Made by a program: the position numbers and the translations under genes. Shown one piece after another: positions 29,388 to 40,355 of a stretch of DNA of 64,000 nucleotides. The notes under the pieces are model-generated. The model was not told the DNA's origin and did no database searches. It was given only the letters and a program-made list of their open reading frames with translations. Location of the stretch: assembly GCA_023213395.1 (NCBI GenBank), contig CM041465.1:228415741-228479740 (forward strand), written 5' to 3'. Numbering within the stretch: the first letter of the stretch is position 1; each line of letters opens with the position of its first letter. The DNA comes from Cycas panzhihuaensis (lineage: Eukaryota; Cycadophyta).

Positions 29388-30220
29388 CAAATGTTAGTTG
29401 ACTTCAAATGGCGACATCCATTTACTCCCACGTTCTTGATTTGTTTGCAATAGAGCAAAAGAATTCTAATTAGATAACCGCTATGGAAAAGGGCATGAGT
29501 TCTATTGGAATTGACACTAAGACAACTATTGCACCCATGGACAAGTCAAATGTAGTTGCTACATTTGGTGGAGAGTTACAACAAAGTATGTTTGATTTGC
29601 GCTCGTTTTTTATTGATGAGACATTATGACATATCACCAACACTCTTACTTTGGGGGAAGAGTACTTGCTAGATTGAGTTTCGTCAGAAGCGAGATCCCA
29701 ATTGTTTGATCGTGATGTGTTTGATAAATGTCACTAATCAACACTCAGCAAGATTGTCCTTGAGTGGGGGATTAGTTTACAAGGATTAATCTCTTGACCG
29801 ACCTCTTGGTTGATTGGTGAAACAATCTTTTGCTTCATCCCATATTCGCATTAAGGTGGGATGTTGGTGATAGTTAATGTCAGTTCACTATGCAACTTAA
29901 TGCTTCATTTGGTGATAAGCGGACAAGACGAAAATATGTGTCTATACACGTTGGATTATGGTACTGGTTAGGGATGTATTTAATCACATCGCCTTTGGTT
30001 CTCAATGTGATATGATGGTGTATAGCTGTATCTGATCTATCCTCATCTCTGCCTTGCAACAACATTGTATTATATTGATTTTGTAATAATATAATTTGTG
30101 TTGGTGGGTTTTCATCGACAAGGGTTTCCCACTCATATTTGGTGTTCCTGTGTTTGCCGTGAATGTTTTTGAAGTGTAACAGTATTTGCCTCTAGTTAGT
30201 TTAATGCCTAACCTACAATC
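29388..30220 (+). mobile_element. CopC continued: unidentified segment, purine tract and 3' LTR
   Basis: After the GypB duplication the plus strand continues for about 460 bp without recognisable RT or RNase H blocks. It then shows a purine tract (TTAAGGTGGGA, 29851-29861) and an LTR-like sequence starting TGTTGGTGATAG at 29862. The LTR has copia-type U5 features (a GGGTTTTCATCG...TTTCCCACTCATATTTG region). Its right end is near 30220 but not sharp. Attribution to CopC rests on strand, position and the expected 3' end only. Confidence 0.5.
29862..30220 (+). repeat. Probable 3' LTR of CopC
   Basis: Starts TGTTGG directly after a purine tract and carries an AT-rich region and a GGTTTCCCACTC-type U5 block. 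No second copy is in the window, so the 3' boundary is a guess. Confidence 0.5.
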
Positions 30221-30584
30221 TACATATACATGTAACTCTATCACACTAGCCACATGGAAATTGCCTACACTCAATCGATAGACTATTAAGGCAACTTAGA
30301 GCCACACAGGATTCGTCGAGTCGCCAAGAGATGCCATCATGACGTTGGAGTCAGCCATTGATTATTGCTCTGTTGCCATGTTTTTATTCACGTCTGTCGC
30401 CCAGCTTGCCGTAGCGCCAAAAGACTTGGGTGGAGTTGGTCTTGACACAACCCATTGACATGCCCGGGATCAACCCTAGGTTGGTACACCCATAGAGCTG
30501 AGAGGACGTGTTGGATACCCCTGGGGGGGATTGGGATACTCCAACACCCAAATCGAACTCGAGGTGACTTGAACCCTGGCACTC
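30221..30584 (-). other. Leader remnant attached to LTR-D
   Basis: Sequence inside the LTR-D primer site on the minus strand. It has a moderately GC-rich block (30440-30590) and no gag domain. The short open frames here do not resemble any retroelement protein. Confidence 0.45.
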
Positions 30585-30596
30585 GCTTTGATACCA
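30585..30596 (-). other. Primer-binding site of LTR-D
   Basis: TGGTATCAAAGC on the minus strand, the tRNA-Met type site. Confidence 0.7.
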
Positions 30597-30959
30597 CGTT
30601 AGAAAAAAGCATACAAATCTTTTATGTACACAACAAGCACAAAAGAAGTAAGCACATAGAAACATAATCGATATGGGAAACCTTTCGGTAAAAACCGACC
30701 ACAAAATAATGGATTACATTGATATTGAAGATTAAATTACAATTGAATCAGGATCCCTTTAAATAGATCCACAAGTGTCTCAGATATACATTTGTTGGCT
30801 TACATACAATAATATATTTCATCATAATATGCGTACCATAATACATCACATTAACATTAGTCGGGTTAAGTGGTTAAGTACCATTCTAACAAATAGCATC
30901 ATAGGGTTATTGTGTCAATGTACAATGCCATGGTGGATGTTACATGGCAAATTCTAGCA
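30597..30959 (-). repeat. LTR-D, lone 5' LTR of a copia element
   Basis: About 363 bp between the primer site and ...CTAGCA (minus-strand start TGCTAG). It contains AAACCTTTCGGTAAAAACCGAC, a block like AATCCTTTCAGGAAAAAACCCA in the CopH LTR, so the two are distantly related. Its inner end reads CG instead of TG. The rest of the element is gone. Between 30960 and 31132 I see nothing identifiable. Confidence 0.65.
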
Positions 30960-31132
30960 ACTTGGATCATTAAAATCCCCTTCTTGACCTATCTAAGATG
31001 ATAGGGGTTCAGATACAATTTTGTTTGGAGGTTGAGATCTTTAACTAGCTACACCAAAACCAAGTGTTTCATGTTGTTATCAAAGAGACATTGTACCCAA
31101 CTATTCTTCACTTGGCATCTCTAGGGCAAGAG

Positions 31133-31489
31133 TGTTAGACTTAATGTTTGTTCACACACATTGTATTGCACCATGTTCTTCATGCATCATGTGCTAGATG
31201 GTGTAACTTTACATTGAAACATTGTAACTTAAGTCGAGGGTCTTGAACCCATTTCCCTTATGCGCATGTTGGATGCTTATCACACATGCAAGAGCTCACA
31301 GAGCCTATTTAAAGGCTTTATGCATATCATTGTAAACTTAACTGGGAGATTTGAGGAATGAGATTACATTGGTGAGGGGACCAGTTCTAATCTCCATGTT
31401 TCATGCATGCTTCTCATTATGTTAATGCAGAATGTTTTCTCCGTGTATGCATGTCAATTGAACTGTAACATGTTGAATGTTCTCTAACA
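31133..31489 (+). repeat. 5' LTR of CopE
   Basis: 357 bp, TGTTAGACTT to TCTCTAACA, with matching inverted ends. A TATTTAAAGG-type TATA region stands near 31308. Confidence 0.78.
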
Positions 31490-31492
31490 TTT

Positions 31493-31504
31493 TGGTATCA
31501 AAGC
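31493..31504 (+). other. Primer-binding site of CopE
   Basis: TGGTATCAAAGC, three bases inside the LTR. Confidence 0.8.
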
Positions 31505-33240
31505 AAGGTCGTTAGGTTGCTTGTTTCTAGTATAGTTTTTAGCATTGATTGGTGGTGATCTTTGTAAACTGAAGATGATCCAAGCACAACAAATCCTTTG
31601 AGCTTTAGTCTGTTGCAAGTGCTTTGGTGATGGAAGCATGGAGAAAATCTCCATGAATGTGTGAAGAATCATATCTGCTAGGTTGAGTGATAAACTTGAA
31701 CCCCTTGTTGACATTTAAAGCTGGCCTAAATCTAGACCTACCCTTTTAGAGCAAGATTTGAATATTGAATCCAAGATTTATTCTCTTCCTAGATTGATTT
31801 ATATGCTTCACAAGTGAATTTACAATTTTCTATTAGATTTAGGCTAAATTTGATGCTAATTTCTTGACATTTGGTGAATTTCTTGCTACATTGTTTCAAT
31901 TTTGAATAAGAATTTGATGATCTAAATTGAAGGTCTGAAGTAGTGAGGAATTTGTGTTCTTGAAGGATGTCTTTATTCTCCTAAGAGCGTCAACATGTGG
32001 TCAGATTTGTATGTCGTCTCTGCTAAGATTGTATCTACCTTAGTGCCTTTGTTTCATGTTTGTTGCTTGAGGGCATCCCACCCTCTTAGACTTGAATGAT
32101 GTTTGAAGATCAAGTAGCTTGTGATCAGGGCATTTAAACTAAAGCCATTTTTAGATGTCGATTGAAGGGTGTCACTGCTCGTCTCACATGGAAGAAGCCC
32201 TATCGTAGGTCATATTTTGAATGTTTGAAGATGTCTTTGGTGATGAGGTAGGCTTGTTTGAATCCCTTCAATTGTTGCTCTAGTTGTGTCTGAGTTAAGC
32301 TCAATTTGAATTGCCCATGAATTGAAACCCACTACAAGGTAGTTGACCTGCTATAGTTTCACTTGACTTAGGCATTGATTCAAAATTGTAGAGAGGTGAA
32401 AAAATTTTAAAAGGTTTGAAAAATTTTAAAGCTTTTGAAAGTTTGATTTTTTTAATCAAACCATCTATCATTTGTTTTAGAATTCAACATTTAGCACCCA
32501 AGTGTTTTAGCATGTGTTCACCTATGGAAAAGGGACTAAACATAGCTTAAAGCCGTCAAAAGCACTTTTTTCTTCATTTTGAAAGTGCTTGCATTGGGCA
32601 TGGTCATACGGTTTTGGACATTTTGTGAAGTGATCGATGAAAAACCACGCAAAATATTAATAATATTTTTTTGGGAGGTGGTGCTTGGCCTATCTAATAT
32701 CCAATTTGGCGTTCACATGCACTTGATTCTACTTTTTTTTTTTTTTCAAGTTGTTATTGTTGCTAAATACTTATCACTAATTTCAAGTATTTTTTAATAC
32801 TCGCAAAAAGAGCACGACACTCATTTTTTCAAAAATCTTTATTAAAAGATGTGTGAGTACTAAAATTTTAAAGTGTAAAGCATTAAAAGGTTAATTAAAA
32901 TCAATAATTAATGCATTTGTGGAACTTAGTTAGGAATCTAGGGCATTATTAGAGTTGTGACCTCCAGGGAAAGTAGGTACAACCCATAAATCAACTTTGT
33001 CCTCTAAGTTTTCCATTCGAAAAACACCAAATTTAAGCTGGGAATGTAATACATTATCAGAGTTGTGACCTTTGTGGAAAGCAGGTACAACTTGTAGATC
33101 CATCTTGCCCTCTTAAATTTTTCATTTTAAAAATAACAAATTCAGTTAGGACACCAAGGCATTATTAAAGTTGTAACCTATGGGGAAAGTAGATACGACT
33201 TGTAGATCGACCTTACCCTCTAAATTTGTATGTTAAAAAC
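31505..33240 (+). other. Leader of CopE
   Basis: About 1.7 kb without a coding domain. It is ordinary AT-rich sequence until the 108-bp tandem triplication near its end. Confidence 0.55.
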
Positions 33241-33250
33241 ATTAATAAAT
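32932..33250 (+). repeat. 108-bp tandem triplication with a conserved stem-loop
   Basis: Three diverged units of exactly 108 bp (hairpins at 32954-32983, 33062-33091, 33170-33199). In each, GTTGT-bulge-ACCT pairs with AGGT-ACAAC around a loop ending in GGAAAG. The third unit has AGAT and ACGAC on the right arm, so it pairs less well. Confidence 0.75.
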
Positions 33251-33625
33251 CACTGCCAACATATTAAGTGCCTTCACACAGAAACTCACTAGAATTGAAA
33301 ACTATTCAACATGGAAACACCAAGTCAACAATTTAAAAGATTTGTGGGATTATGTTGATGACACAACTAGAAGGCATCCCACTGATGTTGTAGCACAAGC
33401 ACTATTGACTAGAAAAACAAATTGGCATTAGCATTCCTTATTTACACTCTATAAGCAAAAATGGTATGGAAAACATGATCGATGCAAAAACAACTCTAGA
33501 GGGTTGGAAGTCTATTATAGATTTGTATGAATATTGGGATGATGCTAGGATTTTGTCATTAAAAACTCAACTTTGCAACTTAAATTGATTGAGTCTGTGA
33601 CAAATCACATGTACAATGTAAAAGG
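33241..33625 (+). pseudogene. gag: CopE gag remnant
   Basis: Read across frames it gives LTRIENYSTWKHQVNNLKDL, then WDYVDDTTRRHP, and further on KTTLEGWKSIIDLYEYWDDA and SLKTQLCNLN, which is the UBN2 Gag pattern (W...L, then short-helix motif). At least three frame changes and stops. It is cut at 33625 by the CopF LTR. Confidence 0.65.
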
Positions 33626-34024
33626 TGTTAAAATATTCAATGGAAATCATTCAATATCAAAAACAATGGAACAAATATGATTAACATAATGAAGATAGCA
33701 TTAACTCATGATGATAATGTTTACATCATAATGACACCAGAACAATAGCCCCAAAGTAGACTCCATCTTGATTTCATGTCCACCACTCTACCTCAACCAC
33801 TTATTTATATATCATAAGTGAGAGAGAGTAGGACGAGATGTGTTACATGTGGGACAAATGACCTCTACCACAACCAATGGCATAACACCTATTTATTGAC
33901 CAATAACCTAATGACCACTTACTTGCACATATGTGCATTACATTAACATTATAATATTGACCCCTAGATATGACATTCACCTAAATACTTTAGACACTTA
34001 CATATTAAGGATTAACTTCTAACA
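33626..34024 (-). repeat. 3' LTR of CopF
   Basis: 399 bp, minus-strand start TGTTAGAAGTTAATCC and end TTTTAACA. The minus-strand purine run TTAAGGGGAGG directly precedes it. Confidence 0.75.
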
Positions 34025-34201
34025 CCTCCCCTTAATATTTAATGTCAAGACAACAAAAAACTGAATACTAAAGACATTATGATACTAAGTACTATGGACT
34101 GACAAAAAATGACATGATTTGACATGAGGCATTGTTTTGAATTTGTAACGCTCTGATCTTGAAATCGTCTTGAAGACAATAACTTCACTTTGATCTTCAT
34201 C

Positions 34202-35260
34202 TTAATTTTTGCAGTTTTGTCCTTGAAGTAGTGTTCTAGAGTGATGGTCCTTGAATTTGACTTTCTTCATTTTCACGTGCAAGTATGAATCCTTCATCAT
34301 GGAAAGGTTATAATAGACCATGGTCGAACCAACTTGAGCTTGGTGTAGATTTGTCAGGTGATCTTGTGTGTACTCATCAAAAACATCTTGAAACTTGTGA
34401 TATTTATCAAGCATGTCTTCAGTCATTGGTTCAATCATGATCTAATTTGTCTTCATTTTCTTCAACATGAGTATGATTAGGATCTATTGAACCAATGCTA
34501 AAATTTGAAGATAAATCAACAAAAGAAGAATCAACATCACTTGAAATATGAGCATCAACATCCTGTATGTGTTCCTCCTCTTGTTTAGTATGTCCACAAA
34601 CAATTTCTTCAATCTTTGGAGCAAAGTCTTCATCAACTTGAGAATAATTTAGATTAGAACCAATAGTCAAATCAGGAATTATGTTCGTATTAATAATTTT
34701 ATCTTCAATAGAGCATTCAAAATCAATTTTATCCTCCTCTGAAGCAATAGATTCATCTAGAGGAATTTCTATTGCTTGATCACCATCATCAATAGACAAA
34801 TCGTCAATCTCATCATGCTTAACAATCTCAACAACACATTCAAGAGTAGTTTCATCACCTTTATTGGTAGTCTTTTCAATTTCTTGACATACCTTTTCAT
34901 TTGCATCACCGGTAGTGTTTTCATCATCCTCCTTATCTGTATGACAGCCATTAACAATTCTGTTTGCCTTTTCGAGAACCTCTTGCACCTCTTAAGGGCT
35001 CTTTTCATACACATCCTTTAGAAGATTCCAGGCTTCCTTAGCAATATCAACATTATGAATTGCATGAATGAGAAATTGGTAAGAAGACGAAAGATTTTCT
35101 TTGTCAAATGCCTCCATATATAACATCAATTGCTATTTGGTTATTTTTCTTAAAACTTTCTTCCACTTCTTCATTAATCGATGTAGTACCATCAAAGATA
35201 ACTTTCCATAACCCTTTGCCCATAAATATACTTTGCATTTTGATTATTCAAAATTGAAAA
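34202..35260 (-). pseudogene. gag: CopF gag-like coding region with acidic extension
   Basis: The N-terminus shows MQSIFMGKGLWKVIFDGTTS and, after a frame change, EAWNLLKDVYEKSP, the UBN2 Gag pattern. A stop at about 34992 follows. Then 185 open codons rich in Asp, Glu and Asn (EDDENTTGDANE, IDDGDQAIEIPLDES, EENEDKLDHD) with no known domain, and a further frame MIEPMTEDMLDKYHKFQDVF. The acidic block stands where zinc knuckle and protease are expected. It could be a divergent Gag tail or captured sequence; I cannot name it. Confidence 0.5.
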
Positions 35261-35300
35261 TTTGTTCCTACTCCATGATGTGAGAAAGAGTTGATCACAA

Positions 35301-35750
35301 ATACATTGTACAAGATTTATGCATCCACTTCAATCTGCAATAATTCTGACAAATCAATAGCAAAATACCTCAAATCACATATTGAAATGACCATCTTTGA
35401 AATGCGGTTCCAACGGCTCAAACAATTTGCAAAACGGATACCTGGATGCAAAGATATGAAGCGGAACATACAAGCACCCCTATTTGAATAACAAATTCAG
35501 GTTGATAAGAGATTAGCCCCTTGAATGAATTAGCAGTTGGTCATATTATAGCTCTATAAGGTCGGGGGCTTAATCGCTAAGGGGTTAGCGGACTTCAAAT
35601 CAAGTTCCAATTCAGTTAAATTTAATTTTGACTTTGCCAAAAAATTTAAATCTGCCTTTTTCCCATTTGGCGTCCACATATTTCAAAACAAATTTCAATT
35701 TAATTAAATTAATCTCCTCATTCACTAAAAAACAATATCCATGTCACTTG
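35301..35750. other. Unassigned sequence
   Basis: 450 bp of AT-rich DNA with a small GC-richer stretch near 35560. No open frame of known family, no LTR end and no repeat noticed. Confidence 0.4.
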
Positions 35751-36073
35751 TGTTGAGAATGGCATTTAGCCTTCAATAAACCAAGATCTAGAAGTTTGTT
35801 CCTTTCTAGTTCTAGAGTCAAAGAGATCTATACTTAGCAATGAAAGCCTAATAAAGTTAACAAGACAAAAGATTAAACATGAAAGAGCATGAGCAAGATG
35901 ATACCAAAATGAGGAGGAGATGGAATTGGTCTAATCTCCAAATAAATATCAGTTTGATTAGCAAATTGGTAGCATAACAATACAACTCAAACTCTATATG
36001 AGAAACATGAGAAGTGGTCTCAATATATAGAGTTACAGAAGAGACCTAAGGCATTGGATGTTTGATCGATTTC
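35751..36073 (-). repeat. Truncated reversed family-A LTR
   Basis: Starts TGTTGAGAATGGCATTTAGCC (family-A LTR end, minus strand) and runs collinear with the mini-CopA LTRs through the TATATAGAGTTAC region to GGATGTTTGA. It stops abruptly inside the left arm of the U3 inverted repeat. The U3 start, including the 18-bp palindrome, is missing. Confidence 0.75.
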
Positions 36074-36733
36074 GAATGGTTAAAATATTTTGACAAAAAT
36101 GTCATATTCAACATTACAAAATATAACTTTAGTTTGTATTGATTGGAATATTTTTATGAATATTTCAATTTACATAAAAGTGGCTTTTCCTAAAGTTTGT
36201 TCCTAAGTGATTTTTTAATCATTATCTTATCGTTTTTCAAGCAAAAAGTCATTTTTCTGTATTCTGAGATCACTTTCACACTTAAAAAGAACTTGCAAAT
36301 GCTTTTGTCGATCAAAATACTACCTTTTAAGCAATTTTCATCACTTTAAGTGAAAATTTCAGTTTTGCAAATGATTTTAGGCTCCCTACGAGATGGCCAA
36401 CATCGACACTAATAATAAAATCAAATTTTAGTGTGTGTTAGGACCATTTAAAGGTCCTGAGGTGTCTTCATATGCTTATTTTTGCACAAATGTGCTTAAT
36501 GCTTGGTAAAATACTATACTTTATTCCCTAAGGAAGAAAGCTTGTAAAGCACTACAAGCAAATTCTATCATTTCAACGTCATACTTGGTGGTATTTGAAG
36601 TTCAAAGAAGCATTCTAAGTTATTTGAGCAATTCAATTAACTTCATTTGGCATCTCATAAACACTTTATTTCATTTAAGATTGATTAAAATTTTTAAGTT
36701 GAGGTACTCAAAAAAGTTTTAAACCTTGCCTCA

Positions 36734-36801
36734 AGTCTTAAGATTAGTGCATTCTCTAGGGGACCAACTACCTGTGCGTCCGGTGCACAACAGTTAAGAT
36801 T
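36734..36801 (+). promoter_or_regulatory. Leader hairpin of CopA2
   Basis: AGTCTTAA (36734-36741) pairs with TTAAGATT (36794-36801) with one G-T wobble. GTGCA (36747-36751) pairs with TGCAC (36784-36788). Relative to CopA1 one outer C-G pair is now T-A on both sides. Confidence 0.5.
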
Positions 36802-37117
36802 AAAGCTGTTGGAAAGAGGTTTGAAAAGGATGTTATTGGAGTAGTAAACTCCAAGGAAAGCACAACACGTCTGTGCAGATCAACCCTACCTGCTTGTTCT
36901 AAAAATTGCTTTTGGTCAATTGTTGAATCTACTTTATAGATCAGGGTTGAACCACTTAAAAAGCCTAGCCCTCCACTTTATTTGCACTCTTTCAGTTATT
37001 GGATCTCTTTATAGATAACAATTGGTGGTGTACTTGCAAGTGGAACTTAAGCGACAAAAGTTTGATGGTTTCAAATCAATTTCTTAGTTACAAGAACTTT
37101 AACTTAAACATTTAAAC

Positions 37118-37920
37118 ATGGCTACTATATCAATGCTTAATGCATGTCACATTAAACTTTAATGGACTAAGAAACTTTCAGGATTGGAAAAACCAAGCAA
37201 GGAAGTTGTTAATTATGAATGAATTATGGAGCTATGTATGTGAGAGACTTCTAAAACTAGCTCCAACTCCAGATCCTATTAATGTGAATGCAATGATACA
37301 TGTTGATCCTACTTTAGTTGCTGCTTGGGAATTTAAGGATGAAATAGCATTAATTTTTTTACATATGACAATTCATAATATCGTTGATCCAAATATTGCT
37401 AATGCATCCCCTTCAAAAGAAGTATGGGGTATTTTATTGTCATTGTATGAAAGGCGAGATGATGCTTGCATAGTCATATCCAAAGCAAAGTTGTTTTGTA
37501 TTAAGTTTGTTGAGTCTATGACAATTTTTTAATCTAATTTAAAAGAGATCAATAATCAATTGATAGCTTTGGAAAAGCCTGCATTAAATGAAGACCTTAT
37601 TACTGCCACCATCCATGCATTGCCAAGGGAGTACAATGGTTTCATTTCCTCAATGACACAAGGATGCATTTTAGGCACCATGACTTTCAATCAACTGGAA
37701 AGTCTCTTGCTACAAGAAGAGTAAATCTACTTTCATCAAGACGAAGGGACAATATCAGGAGCATTCAATGCAAAACACAAAGGCAAACATCCTATGGCTC
37801 CCAAACAAAACTTTGAGAAATAGTTTGGGAACCTTGATATAAATGCTTTTAAGTCAAAACAAGTTGTATGCCATTAGTGGCAAGGTTGGCCACATTCAGC
37901 GTGACTGCAGAAAGAGGCAA
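37118..37920 (+). pseudogene. gag: CopA2 gag
   Basis: ATG 37118 opens MATISMLNACHIKL, then a frameshift. The frame starting 37140 carries on: NFQDWKNQARKLLIMNELWS, LVAAWEFKDEIALIFLHMTI and LLSLYERRDDACI, with Arg codons intact where CopA1 has a stop. Stops at 37530, about 37722 and about 37822. The zinc knuckle region near 37870 is frameshifted. Confidence 0.83.
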
Positions 37921-38989
37921 TAAGACATCCAATGGCAACAACAACAACAGTAACAGTAGAGACAACAACAACAACAGTTCCCAGAAAGACCAAATCAAAG
38001 TGCATTTTGAAGAAGTCATCGTGAAAGCCAAAGGGGGGCATATAGAAGTGGTTTGTGTATATGACAACATCAACAATGACAACACATGGATTGTCGACTC
38101 AGGTGCATCCTACCACATGATTGGAGATGTAGATTTATTGGATGAGATTGAAGAGAGCAAGGGACAAACTATTACTTTTGGTAACGATGTAGCTATTTGA
38201 AGATCTGGTGTTGGAAAAATTGCCTCATTCAACACTTCACAAGATCCTACTCAGTCATTTCCCAATGGCAATGTCTTTCTAGTTTTAACCATGACTAGAA
38301 ACCTTCTATGTGTTAGCCAACTTGATAAACAATAGATGGGCATATTATTTAAAAATGGGAAATGTACTATAAGTGACAGAAAAGACCAAGTGATCACTAT
38401 TGGTCATGAAGACCATGGACTATATAAATTGGATGTAACACTTGGCAAATCACATGCCTATATCACCCAATCATTGACTAAGGGGAAGGTTTGGTATAAC
38501 ATACTAGGTCACTTGAACCTAGAGAGCAACAAATTGATGTTTAGGAAGACACGATGTTCGACTTACCTAATATTTTAATGGGTAAGTGTCTATGTGAGGC
38601 ATGTATTATGGGGAAATAACATAGAGAACCTTTCCAGAAAGGTCAAGCATGAAGGGCTAAACAGTTATCACAGTTGGTACACATGGATATTTGTGGACCC
38701 GTGTCCATACAATTTCTTGGTGGAGCATCATTTTTCATCACCTTCATAGATGACTTCTTTTACAAAGTTTGGGCATATTGTGTGAAAGCATAAATTAGAA
38801 GCATTTTTTAAGTTTAAAGAATTCAAACTTTCTGTAGAGGAGTCAGATATGCAAATCAAAATCTTGTGATCTGACAATAGAGGTGAATTCACTTCAAAAG
38901 AATTCAACCAATATTGCATCGACAATGGCATTAAGCGTCAACTTACTACTCCATACACACCACAACAAAATGGGGTAGCAGAGAGAATA
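37921..38989 (+). pseudogene. pol: CopA2 protease and integrase up to GypC
   Basis: The protease site is TWIVDSGASYHMIGD (about 38090). Then ILFKNGKCTISDRKDQ and the pre-integrase region with stops at 38198, 38333 and 38576. The integrase core in shifted frames includes FIDDFFYKVWAY-like residues and [20 protein letters not shown]. It ends GVAER at the insertion point, so the catalytic Glu is retained. GypC interrupts directly after this codon context. Confidence 0.82.
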
Positions 38990-39611
38990 TGTGGCGAGTC
39001 CTTTACCCAATTGGATAGAAAATAGAGCAGAGTATGACGAATTCACAGAAACAGAACAATAATAGAGAAAAAGACCACAAATACTAAAACCAAATAGAGC
39101 AAATTCACATATGGAAAACACCTTTTTGATTCAAAATTATATCTCCAATTATAGGTTAAATACAAAAAATACGATACCAAAGTGTACAAAATATAAGTAG
39201 AGTTCCAATAGGGTACCTGTACTGCCTGCAACAATCACGAAACCCTTTGAGGCGGGGATCCTCCCAGAAATTGTAGCCCTAAGGCTGAAAATCTACACTT
39301 GCCTTAAGGTCGAAAATGAGGAGGAAGAAGCTTCACAAATAGATAATTTCAAATGATCTCAAAGTCCCTATATATAGGTGCATAAACTGGGACAAAATGA
39401 AGTCGGCTAGAGCAGGGAGGAGTGCGCCCAACATAATCATGAGAAGTCGGTCACAACTTCTCTAAGAACTGGCAGGCTGCATTTAAATGGTCGTAACTTT
39501 TGATAGGGATGTCGGAATTGACTTTCGTCTGAACCGTTGGAATCATCGTTCAGAGGCCTTTCATTTGAATGCTCATATGCTATACCTTTGACCATATTTT
39601 GGAGTGCTACA
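38990..39611 (-). repeat. 3' LTR of GypC
   Basis: 622 bp, TGTGGCGAGTCC to GTGCTACA (plus strand). The minus-strand purine run GAGGGGACT precedes it. It has a 7-bp segment absent from the other LTR. Confidence 0.92.
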
Positions 39612-39642
39612 AGTCCCCTCCCCTTGAAATTGTGCTTTGCCC

Positions 39643-40355
39643 TCAAAGCACTGGCAGGCTCAGAAATTGTTTTAACCATTCGTCATTTTTCCAACTGGCG
39701 TCTTCAATATCTAGGTTCTTCCATTTGATTAGGTGCTCTTTGATTTGTCTGGACCTAAGAGATCGGGTGCAGGATTGTACGATTCCTTCAGGTTCTAGCG
39801 TCATATTTCCTTCCTCATCAAGCTCTGATATGTTGGATTGAGGAACGATCTTTTCCCCAATTTTCTTCTTTAGACAGGATACATGGAAAACGTTGTGAAT
39901 CTTTGTGTTTTCTGGGAGTTCTAACTGGTAGGCGACTTCACCTACTTTGGAAGTGATTTTGTAAGGACCAAAGTATCTAGGTGCTAGCTTTTGATTATTT
40001 CTTTTCTGTAAGGACATCTGTTTGTATGGCCGAAGGTGTAAGAAGACCCAGTCTCCTACTTCAAATTGTCGTTCTGAGCGTTTTAGATCGGTCTGTTGTT
40101 TCATTCTGTTTTGTGTAATTGCTAGGTTATCCTTCAATTTGTTGATGGTTTCCTCCATTTGCTTCCGATGTTCTTCGACTACCTGGACCCGTGAAGGTCT
40201 ATTCCAAGTTAATAATGATGATGGCATGTAGCCATAACAAAGCCTGGAAAGGTGTCATTTTTGTTGAAGAATGATGTGGTGTTGTACCACCATTCTGCTA
40301 AATGTAACCATTGATGCCATTGTTTTTGTTTGTCTGAGCAGAAGTTTCTCAAGTA
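39643..40355 (-). pseudogene. pol: GypC integrase C-terminus and chromodomain
   Basis: After a frameshift near 40250 the frame 40227-39643 carries the integrase C-terminal domain (FEVGDWVFLHLRPYKQ, KLAPRYFGPYKITSKVGEVA, IHNVFHVSCLKK) and a chromodomain, LEPEGIVQSCTRSLRSRQIK then EHLIKWKNLDIEDASWKND. In chromoviruses this module is thought to guide integration toward particular chromatin. The aromatic pattern is only partly that of a histone-binding cage, so it may be the group that lacks some cage residues. Confidence 0.87.

Larger units (their letters stand above)
31133..33625 (+). mobile_element. CopE, Ty1/copia element, 5' end
   Basis: Plus-strand element: 5' LTR 31133-31489, primer site, a 1.75-kb leader with a triplicated stem-loop (32932-33250), and a decayed gag ending at 33625 where the CopF LTR begins. 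The remainder is lost or lies beyond the window structure. Confidence 0.7.
33626..35300 (-). mobile_element. CopF, copia-like element encoding only a gag-like protein
   Basis: Minus strand: gag N-terminus (about 35260-34990), a strongly acidic open region (34988-34431), a second short open frame (34438-34202), about 170 bp of non-coding sequence, purine tract and 3' LTR (33626-34024). No protease, integrase or RT is seen between Gag and LTR. The 5' LTR is not found; the right end is lost before 35750. Confidence 0.6.
36074..38989 (+). mobile_element. CopA2, family-A copia element, 5' part
   Basis: Plus-strand element lacking its own 5' LTR and the first 1.4 kb of leader. It has leader (36074-37117), gag, protease and integrase up to the GypC insertion at 38990, and continues at 44773. 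It is a more diverged relative of CopA1 and CopA3 with frequent stops. Confidence 0.82.
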
